23,956 nt of DNA from Cudoniella acicularis (lineage: Eukaryota; Ascomycota; Leotiomycetes; Helotiales; Helotiaceae): NCBI GenBank assembly GCA_013054445.1, contig JAAMPI010000871.1:1-23956 (forward strand). The letters are read 5' to 3'. The notes under the pieces were generated by a model. It was not told the DNA's origin. It saw only the letters and a program-made list of their open reading frames with translations, and made no database searches. The position numbers and the translations under genes are program-made. Below, one piece after another: positions 10,876 through 19,635 of the stretch (its first letter is position 1; the number at the start of each line of letters is the position of its first letter).

Positions 10876-11669
10876 TAGGACTTAAACTACTTCAGTACTG
10901 TTCCGGAATCTATCTTTCTCTTTGTGTGGATAGACTCATACTTATGGACCCGCTCTCTATGTACAGCTTTGACTAATAGTATCTCGTAATAGACCCTCCT
11001 TTCTATGCTTTTGTTCTTCTCGAGTACTCTTGAACTTTTCATCAACTTGTAGGCACTATGATCTTTGGAGAAAAAAGTCTCCTGGAAAGATGTATCATCC
11101 TTAACGAGCTAGACCTGACGATTCAGAAATATAGACGTATGCTACCTTCTAATATCTTGCCGTGATAAAGTATGGTATTCTCCGAAATTCGAAATTGTCT
11201 GTGATAAGTGGACCTTGAATGCTTGCTCATAATGTAGCTCGAAGGTGGGGTGACCCACTGGCGAACGCCCCCGGTTTTTCCCCGCCGCCCTAGCTTTGAC
11301 GGTTGAATCATGAAAGTATTACGCTGGGAGTGACCCTGAGTCAGTTCTTGGTGCTTCCTAACTTCTAATTTAAGTTTGAACATATTGCAATTGCGTATTT
11401 TTCTAAACTCACCATTGGAAAAAGGAATCTACTCACGGCGCAGACCACAGAAGGCATAGACTTAAGGAAATCATAAAACTTGAATTTTGGAAAGGCAGCG
11501 TGTTGTGTTTTCGTTGAGTGTAGAAAGGTGATATCGACTAAGCGTTCTCCTTTCAGCAGAACCTTAAGGCTACTCCAGTTTCAACTACTGAAATTCCGAG
11601 TATAGTGATAGATATCATAGATACCTATACTGCTCAGTTCGCAAATGTCGTTTATATCTACCCATCTTC

Positions 11670-11798
11670 ATGTCGTTGGACAGCTTGATCAGGCTTCCTG
11701 AAGAACTGTTGATCATTTTTCAGATCTTACCTTGCACTAAAGAATTTTGTGTACATGATTTGCTTTTGGGGGGCATTGTCTGGTACCTAGAGAAATAA
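11670..11798 (+). pseudogene. Possible F-box fragment (42 codons)
   Basis: A short frame from ATG 11670 to TAA 11798 begins MSLDSLIRLPEELLIIFQ and continues ILPCTKEF. The spacing L..LPEELL..IFQ.LP resembles the first helices of an F-box, which binds Skp1 in ubiquitin ligases. The frame then leaves the family and stops, and I found no continuation downstream. A decayed fragment is the best reading; chance similarity is quite possible. Confidence 0.25.
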
Positions 11799-11959
11799 TC
11801 CAGGAAGATGCGATTTTCAGAGTCATGAAAAGAAGTGGATATCTACTAGAAGTGATTGTTTCTCGCCAGTTGGATCCATCCTTAACATCGGAAATATCAG
11901 TCAAGTCCATTTAGCTCTCAATTTTGGATGAAGGTTAAAATATGAAGCCTCATAAATTA

Positions 11960-13082
11960 TTACTGTGTTGGGACCAAAGCCTTGTACGCCTGGATAGCGC
12001 CCTCAATACACTGGAGGAGGCCAAAGAAAATTGTGAGGAAGAGGACGATAGCTGCCACCCAGAATGTATACCATTGAACCCAATTCCTCCTGTCCCACCA
12101 CCACTGTGAGACGTTTCCTGGCGTGGCCTCATCAAAAGCTTGTTTCAGAATGACAAGTCGATCTCGCCAGAACATGAAATTTTCAATTTGCCGTTCGTCT
12201 GCGGTCAGACGCCCACATTCAATGACCTTGGGATCTAGCTTGTAATTCTGACTGGCTTGCTGTTTTCGGAACCACTTTCTGGTTTCAGGGCCAGATGGAA
12301 GTAGAAGTGCCAGTGTGTGACGAGTCTCCTCTACAAATCCCTTGGGAAAGAGGAGCCTTTTGACGTTAGCCATAGATCACACAAAAACATACCGTACAGT
12401 GAAGGGTGGCTCACCCGTCCTTCTTGTTATGAATCTCCAGAAACGAATCGTAGTGGAAAATAGCAACCTTCTTATCATCCTCCATCATACGCAGATGATC
12501 CGCCAAATTACTCGTCCAATATATTTCGATTCCAGCAATCTGATGAAGATTGCGAGCGTTAAACACTTTCTGCAATTTGACCCTGTCCCCCAGGACGGGA
12601 GGCTTGCTGAAGTGCTTGATGACAGAATCTTTTAACAAGCCATCGGTCCATGGCACCCGCGTTTGGTTTGAATGTTCATGAGGGAGGTCCCCAAAATGTA
12701 CCATGGCAAACAAGCGTGAGGCGAGGTTAATTGAAGATTTCAAGATCTCATCCTCGTTCTTCTCCTCATTGGCCGGTAAGGGGCGAGGCAACTGGGAACT
12801 CAAGTCTTCCTTGATACATTGCCTGCAACATACTTGGAGAAGTTGTGCGATGTTGGTGATGTGGCGATGCGTGGAAACATTTATTTTTCTTCCTGCCTGG
12901 AGTGCAGATAGACATTCTAGGGTGTAGTTGTGAAAGTATGGCTCAAAATTGATTTCGCCGCTCGCAAGCTCCTCAGGACGGATAGGCAATTCCCAAAAAT
13001 GTCGGATGATATCACACTTGGTATTTGCACCCGGGGGATATCGAGTTTCGCTGTCAATTGAGTCTGCAACAGGAGCCTGCAT
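11960..13082 (-). CDS. Fungal-specific protein with C-terminal membrane anchor, 354 residues
   Basis: Two exons, 13082-12415 and 12356-11960, flank a 58-base intron (donor GTGAGC, branch CTAAC, a less usual AAAAG acceptor). They join to 355 codons without stops. The first ATG at 13082 gives a plausible N-terminus. I recall a family of unnamed fungal proteins with the same landmarks: FWELPIRPEELASGEINFEP near residues 30-49, EIYWTSNLADHLRM, FHYDSFLEIH, GFVEETRHTLALLLP, FWRDRLVILKQAFDEATP and WWWDRRNWVQWYTFW. A single hydrophobic span at about 319-338 would anchor the protein with its body on one side. No catalytic motif is visible. It is transcribed divergently from the protease-kinase gene with only 367 bases between the start codons, so shared control is possible. 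Membrane topology and function are unknown. Confidence 0.8.
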
Positions 13083-13449
13083 TGTTCTACCGCTGCCGTA
13101 GAAGCTTTAGATCCTTTGGAGACCCTCAATTTGAAAATTCTAAGTGCCCAAGGCTTTTAATGTCGTTTCGATGTTCGGCATATATACAGCCCTGAATTCA
13201 AATGCAAAAGTCGCCTTGCAATCTGACTAGGGAGTGTCCTGCCTTACGCTGCGTACATGGGCCAATTACACAGAAGTGTGGTTGCACCACCTGCATTACA
13301 GCGCCAACGCAAATTCAGCCTTGCATATCGTAACACTATTTTTATCCGCCATGCCTTCACCTTCTCCACTGTTCTGCATTGCATCCTCGTATTTCTTCGA
13401 ACGCTGTTCCTTATGTCTTAATCAGTAATCTCTCCGCAACGACATTGCA
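13083..13449. promoter_or_regulatory. Shared divergent intergenic region
   Basis: This 367-base stretch separates two outward-facing start codons (13082 minus, 13450 plus) and must contain both promoters. A short upstream frame starting at ATG 13350 ends before 13450, so the protease-kinase mRNA may carry a small leader ORF. No sharp binding-site array was seen. Confidence 0.5.
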
Positions 13450-16400
13450 ATGTTTCGCAGCAAACCCAAATGGGAGAATCCTCAACTGTCTATGGGCCAA
13501 CATTACTGCAACATACCAGTACGTCTGGATAGGCGGCCCTATCTCTGTTGGGAGGCCATCGGTCCTGCACAAGCCTTATGGAGAGACGTGCTTCAGACAG
13601 AGGTCGACCAGTGCCTCAACAAAAGCGGTCAGATCTTTCCAAAACCAGTGGGCAAATCGATGTACATGATTGGGAGGAATGAGAAGGGAGCACGACCAAT
13701 TATCATCTTCTGTGGCGAAAAGCATTGGCGGGAGGTGGCCATGAAAACAGTTCAAGATAGTGGACTTTTGGATAAATACCCTGGAGTAATCACAGGGGCA
13801 AGAGATTTACCTCCTGAAGCTGGCAACGACTTTCAAGAATTACCCACGGACCAGGGCGTGGAGTGGAGCCCACATGAGGTTTTATATGTGCCATCGGAGA
13901 GATCCTGCGGAGTGCAAATCTTTGTTCAGGCCAAAGGAGGGATCCAACAACCGGAGGTGCATTTGCGAAAAGCGACCGGCGGCGGTATTATTCGATGTGG
14001 AGAGAAGTACTACTACCTCACCGCGGCTCATGCCTTTGGGGACAAAACCACATTCAAAGGTTATGCTCGACTTCAACAGCAGACACTATCGTGTGATGGC
14101 GACTTTAAATTCGGCGTTGAGGTGGACTATGATACCGATCGAGAAGAAGAGGACATTGACGATGATGAGTGTCTAATGGAGATGGTGAGCGAAGGAAGTG
14201 CAACATCAACTTCCGGTGAATCTGACACAACAACATCACTTGAGTTATCTTCTCCTGACACACTACAACTTACTTCTCCGTTGCATCCAAGGCCAGGTGA
14301 TGTGCAACTTGGTTCGCAGCAAGATAGCAACGAGAGTGTGAACCGGTTATCAGCGCAATTCGAAGAAACTGGTCAAGCAACATCTCCATCTGGCAGTAGC
14401 GAGAAGAAGCTGCATTACAAAGTGCTTGGTGACCGGTCAACGTTCACGGGCACGACTGATCTTGATTTTGCTCTCATCCACATCGAAACCCCGCACCCGT
14501 TCACATTCAACGAGATTCAGTGGCAAGTTGGTTCCAAAACTAAGATCATACACCCTGAGAGCATCGCCCAAGAACCGAAAAATGCAAACATAATCGCTGT
14601 GACGGGATCAGCCGGCGTTCTTGAAGGCCATTTGTCGGGAACGCCCTCTTTTTGGAATGATCCACACAGTTTAGCCTCACGCCAGTTCTGGACTGTTCGA
14701 CTCGCGGGACGTCTATCGAACGGAGATTGTGGTTCATGGGTGATTGATGCTGAGACTGGCGATTTGTACGGGCATATCGTTGCTGGAAGTCCTTCAAATG
14801 GAGTCGCATATATCATGCCAACATGCCAAATCCAGGACTACTTTGAGAATTCTGCAGAGTACTGGACGTTCGAACTGCCCACTCGATTAAACTCAGCTTT
14901 GACGCTCAAGGAATTATATTCCACTGAGGCTACCCAAAGCCCAGGCGCCCTCGAAGGAAATGAACAATCGTCGTCGACTGAATGGACCGGCGTACCTGGA
15001 CCACAACCGAAAGGAACTCTCACTGTCAAAATTACTGAGGCTCGAGGTTTACAAAAAAGTAGAGATCCGTATGTTGTAGCTGTATTTCAGAAGAGTGAGC
15101 TTGTTTCAAAAAGTCATTTGTCCGAAGATGGAAATGAAAACGAAGAAATCCCCGTTATACAGTCAAGAAGTGAAAGTGCTTCGGGTCGTCCTATGGCGAT
15201 TCCCATGAAAAATCGACAAAGCAACAGCACGAGTCAGTTCGATTATCGCGATTTCAAAATCCAAGGGCGGAAACCTACAGCCAATCCGAAATGGAACGCT
15301 GAAGCTGTCTTGTAAGTTTTCAGTCCAATCAAGGAGGTTTAAGTGTGCTAACTCTTCTCAGTGACGTGGTTGGTTCTGACCCACGCATCAATATCACCAT
15401 TTATGATCGAATCAGTACGAGCGGTGAAACTTTAGGTCACATTGATCTTGAAGCAAACCTCTCTGAGAACAATACTTCACCAATTAATGCCTGGTTTCCA
15501 CTTCGGGGTAGAAATAACAGTGATACCGGGACTGGGGAAATCTACGTTGAAATTGCCTTCAAAAAGATCGAAAAAAAAGGATTACGGACCCGAAGATTTC
15601 CGGATTTTGAAGCTTATTGGAAAGGGGACACTCGGCCAGGTTTATCAAGTCAAGAAGAAGGATACAAATAGAATATACGCTATGAAAGTCATTCAGAAGA
15701 AGGTTATTGTTCAGAAAAAGCAGGTTGCGAATGCGGTTACGGAGAGAAACATTCTCGTTAGGACAACTATAACCGACTCTCCCTTTATCGTTGGACTCAA
15801 ATTTTCCTTTCAAACACCAACCGATCTTTACCTCATTACGAACTTTATGTCAGGTGGGGATTTATTCTGGCACTTACAGAAAGAAGGAAAATTCGACGAC
15901 AAACGTGCGAAGTTTTATATTGCCGAACTCATTTTGGCTCTCCAACATCTTCACGATCATAATATTATCTATCGTGACCTAAAGCCCGAGAACATCTTAC
16001 TCGACGCTAATGGTCACATTGGTCTATGCGATTTTGGCCTCTCGAAAGCGAACCTGGCCAAGAACGCCACAACCAAATCGTTCTGTGGCACAACTGAATA
16101 CATGGCCCCTGAAACCCTTCTTGATGAAGCTGGATACACAAATTTAGTCGATTTTTGGTCCTTAGGGGTTCTCATATTCGAGATGTGCTGTGGTTGGAGC
16201 CCGTTTTACGCTGAAGATACACAGCAGATGTACAAGAATATTGCTTTTGGGAAGGTTAGATTCCCCAGGGATTGTCTAGGCATAGAAGGACGTAACCTTG
16301 TTAAGGGTCTTCTGAATCGGAATCCAAAACATAGGCTTGGCGCAACTGAGGGTGCAGAGGAGTTGAAGAAACATCCATTCTTCGCCGACATCGACTGGGA

Positions 16401-16815
16401 GGCACTAGCCAAGAAGCTTGTCACTCCCCCGTTCAAGCCGCAATTAAAGCCCGAGATTGATACATCAAATTTCGATCCCGAATTTACTAATGCTTCACTG
16501 AACGAAACATCGTCACTCAGTGCTCGCGCAAGAGCCTTAGCAGCTGGTTCTGCAACAACACCGCCATTGTCACCAGGCTTGCAAGCTAATTTCAAAGGCT
16601 TCACATTCGTCGACGAGAGTTTGATGGATGAGCATATGCAAACTCGTATAAAAGATGAATACAGCGATATGGATGAGGACGAGGAGCGAGAACAGGATTT
16701 GCGGCATAAATTTGATATCAACGACAAGCCTCACAGCGACGGTATGAGCGACATTGTAATGACGGGCACGAACGAGGATAGTAACACGTTTACTAGTGGG
16801 CACTTTGATATTTAA
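13450..16815 (+). CDS. Protease-like (trypsin/3C fold) domain fused to a Sch9-type C2-AGC kinase; one-base frameshift in an A8 run
   Basis: Exons 13450-15311 and 15362-16815 (50-base intron, GTAAGT, branch GCTAAC, TCTCAG). Reading one A fewer in the A8 run at 15571-15578, the total is exactly 1105 codons (1104 residues). Residues 1-160: a conserved fungal lead region (YMIGRNEKGARPIIIFCGE). Residues 175-465: chymotrypsin-like fold, with His194 in YYYLTAAHAF, Asp339 in DLDFALI and the nucleophile motif GDCGSW (Cys427), split by an acidic, Ser-rich insert (about 222-325). Residues about 518-690: C2 domain (GTLTVKITEARGLQKSRDPY, GRPMAIPM, NPKWNAEAVFDVVGS). Residues about 700-960: kinase with GKGTLGQV, Lys729, YRDLKPEN (Asp826), DFG (Asp844), CGTTEYMAPE. 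AGC tail: turn motif TPPLSP and hydrophobic motif FKGFTF (Thr1035). C2 plus kinase match Sch9, a TORC1-regulated growth kinase. As sequenced, translation stops at 15671 after the C2 domain. Either a pseudogene, a sequencing error, or slippage. Confidence 0.85.
15571..15578 (+). other. A8 homopolymer at the C2/kinase boundary where the reading frame shifts
   Basis: The C2 frame reads ATC GAA AAA AAA GGA, while the kinase frame needs ATC GAA AAA AAG GAT TAC GGA. Seven A would keep one frame through IEKKDYGPEDF, the expected Sch9 junction; eight are present. Without correction the C2 frame ends at 15671. Confidence 0.8.
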
Positions 16816-16904
16816 ATTGGGTCATGATGTAGCCTCGATCGAGCAACTTCCTTCCGTTTTATGAATAAGTTCATTTATATACTGCACATAGGGTTGTACA
16901 TAAC

Positions 16905-17723
16905 TCAACTTCCAGAGCAGCGAGAAAGTCTACTTAAGAACTCATTGCTCTGGTGAGGTTTAAAGAGCCAAAGATGATGGCATTCTGGGAAACTAAAAAT
17001 ATTCGGGTAATATTCCGCCTCGTATTTCCTCAGCACATCACAGAACAGATCTATATCGTTTTGTTTTGCAAGCTCCAACTTCAGATTCCGGATTTTCATC
17101 CGAGGATCCTCCTCGATTCCCGCATCGTAATGACCGATAGTGACAAGCTGTTTTTCGATTTTCTCAATCGTAATAGCAGTAGAATTCCAATGGGACTCGT
17201 CAGGAAGCCGATAAACCCACACGCCTCCACTCGACGGCTACTCCATAATCTGCTTGAGTGCAATTTTATTCAAGATATCTTGCTTCTCTCGGAGAGAACA
17301 ATAAATTTGTACGACGAGTGCAACGCATTTCCTCATTCGGAGGCAATGCTCTGCCCCGGCCTCGATATCAGGCTCGGGTGGTAATGGGATATGTCTCAAT
17401 CCTTCCAAATACGTTTTATTTGAAAAGCCCTCAATACACTGCGATCTCCAATCATGGCCAAAAATATAGGATAGCTGTGCGGGCATTGGATCTCGGAGTT
17501 CGAGGTGGTATGAGAGAACCCCGGGCAAATGACGGGGAAAGACGTATATGTTTGAATACGGCTCACTCATTTGGAATCGTACAGCTGGTACTTGTGAGCT
17601 GCCACCTATTGAGTTCAAGATGTATCTATCATCCAATACCGATAGAGGTTTGAAGGTCGATAAAGGCTTTCTGGTTGATTGTGACGTTGAGAAAAAATGC
17701 CAGATGCGCGAGATGGCGTCCAT
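16905..17723 (-). pseudogene. Unrecognised 272-codon protein frame with one internal amber codon
   Basis: From ATG 17723 the frame is open for 161 codons, meets TAG at 17240-17238, then stays open in the same frame for another 110 codons to 16905. No intron around the TAG looks credible (no good donor, and both sides read as ordinary protein), so this is best read as one gene with a nonsense mutation; CAG or TGG would give TAG by one transition. Upstream part: basic N-terminus, Pro-rich middle (HIPLPPEPDIEAG), then a helical Cys/Val stretch. Downstream part: charged helix (MKIRNLKLELAKQNDIDLF) and aromatic C-terminus (HHLWLFKP). No domain recognised, no signal peptide. It is tail-to-tail with the kinase fusion, 89 bases apart. 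A genuine 161-residue protein cannot be excluded. Confidence 0.5.
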
Positions 17724-19635
17724 TCTTGGGGGCTTAATTCAAAAAAAAAGGGGGGGATTTATATAATTTTGTATTACATAAAGGGGGAGATGAAGACAAG
17801 ACTGGAGTGTCCTAGAAAGCTTACGGTGTGACCCAGGCAGCAGCACTCAACTTACTAGTTACTCTACGTGAAATGTAGTAATTTATGTCACACCACCTTC
17901 CGTATTAATTAAAATTAGCACGAAATACAGAAAATATCCTTTCAGATTTTCAATTGTTTACTTGTTGAGAATATACTGTGCACCCTTCTACAATTAGCGA
18001 CTGAGCGCTAAATTATAACGCATCACTCCCCGTAACCTATGGGGCCTTATTATCGCTCTGTGACTTCGTACAGGGCTTGGCCAACTGTCACCAACAAGTT
18101 TCTTTCCAAAAGGATGCATTGAAATAATACTAACGATGTATCTTGAGTAAATTCTGTTCAATTACTCAAGCTTTTCGTCCTATTATTGAAGGATAAGTAT
18201 AAAAAGAAGTATGCTCTACCGGCAGGGACAGGCCCGCTAAATTACAAGGCGTAATGCCCTGTATTTTAGCATGTAATAGTGCTAGATCGTGGCAATTAAT
18301 GCGCATCACCAAAATCAATTATTTTTAGCACTTCGCAGGTTTAAGCCGTTCCCATAATGCTGAAGGTGTGTGTAGAAGATTCGCAATAGATGCACGGAAA
18401 AGCAATGGTCTTTAAATAAATATACGCAAAAATAGGGTGGTGAGTCCCCCTCCCCCTCCTATAATTTAGCGAACAGTAATTGCAACCTTAATTTGATTCG
18501 ACGCCGCGAAAGTAAGTAACTTGCAACGATGATGTGAGGCACAATTTTCTTTAAAACACATCCAGCCCCTAAATCTTTGACAAAAAAAAAGGGATTTCCC
18601 CTCTCTACTGGTCACCAGGGTACTCTAATTAATTGGTGAGTCAGCTTAACAGGAAGCCGTTATGCTTTTGAGGCCCATGCGCGAGTCCCACTCTGAGTCA
18701 CTTAGCCTCTTTCCCCGCATATCACGCATAGCAGCGGCACACATCCACCTATAGGATATCCCGTTCCATCACTCGCCCCCACTCCATCGCCAAACTCTTC
18801 TTCAACCAATCGGCCTTCTCTCATAACCACTTGCTTCGCCTCTTGCTTGAGAAAAGAAGGCAGCCTCATGAAAAAAAAAGATAAGCTGAATGAAGCAGTT
18901 CACGCCTGAGACGTGGACCAATTGTATTCAAGTGGATGAATGCAGCCAAGCCTTGTTTCCAAGTTTCCAAGTTTCCTGCATGAACCGCGCGTTTTGCGGC
19001 GGAAGTGAGGCTGTTGATGAATTCGAGATTGCAGAAAGGTCTTTGCAGAAGTTCTGCGGCTCCAAGGCTCTTAGTCTTTTGTGAGTTCTAGCGACATGTT
19101 TGACGTCAAAAACCGTTAAAATCTCTGGTCGAATGCCCTTATTTTCTGTCCTGTTCGAGCCATCCAAATCATCTCGTACTACCTTGTTTTGCTCCCTCTC
19201 AAAAACAATCACCAGAGCACGTGTAAGCACCGAACTGTCTCGAGGCTGCGGCGAATTTCACTATGAAACGGAAAATTCGAGACCGGCAAGTGCGGAATAC
19301 GAGAAGATGCACATGCAAAAAGCAATGCATGCCTACGCCCGATTTCATAGCACGCTCCAGCCTCGGGCTCAGCGCGAAATCGATTGGCAACACTATCATA
19401 TTGCCTAAATATGTCTTCTAGAAAGATATGGTTAGTAATCTTTCAGCTCGTCGACCTGGAGACCCCAAAACTGGGGAGGCTGGGACTTTTCGCGTTGTTT
19501 TTGTTTGTGATCCCCACGAGCGAACTTTGCGATCTTCATCGCGAACGAGGTCGTCTGCGAACAAGGCAGCGATATTCGGGATTATGCTCCCAGGCCTTGA
19601 TGTATCGGGCCTAAGGTTAGGCCAGGTATACCACG
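17724..19635. other. Long spacer; probable promoter and leader of the Ser/Arg-rich protein gene
   Basis: 17740-18600 is AT-rich with homopolymer runs (A9G7 near 17742-17757) and no gene. 18600-18870 has promoter-like character: two TGAGTCA sites (18637-18643, 18694-18700), a CCAAT near 18804 and a pyrimidine-rich stretch. 18870-19635 is of coding-like composition but broken by stops in all frames; it contains TGACGTCA (19101-19108), CACGTG (19218-19223) and a short AAGTTTCC tandem (about 18957-18976). It is most simply a long 5' leader or promoter. Confidence 0.4.
18637..18700. promoter_or_regulatory. Pair of TGAGTCA (Gcn4/CpcA-type) sites
   Basis: Two exact TGAGTCA sequences at 18637-18643 and 18694-18700 match the bZIP amino-acid-control consensus. 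They lie nearly 1 kb before the ATG at 19636, so a role depends on where transcription starts. Confidence 0.3.

Larger units (their letters stand above)
10285..11959. other. Spacer upstream of the permease; holds promoter and a duplicated segment
   Basis: 10285-10510 is the permease leader and core promoter. Two related segments (10428-10520 and 10787-10875) are listed separately, divided by an AT-rich stretch. 10880-11660 shows nothing I can support as a gene. A short F-box-like frame lies at 11670-11798. Confidence 0.5.

Noticed and set aside
11123..11383. Minus-strand frame of 86 codons
   Set aside because: No motif and no neighbouring exons; composition looks non-coding.
15345..15671. 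C2 segment as a separate short gene
   Set aside because: Its in-frame continuation from exon 1 through the 15312-15361 intron is required by the C2 domain (AEAVFDVVGS spans the splice), so it is part of the fusion.
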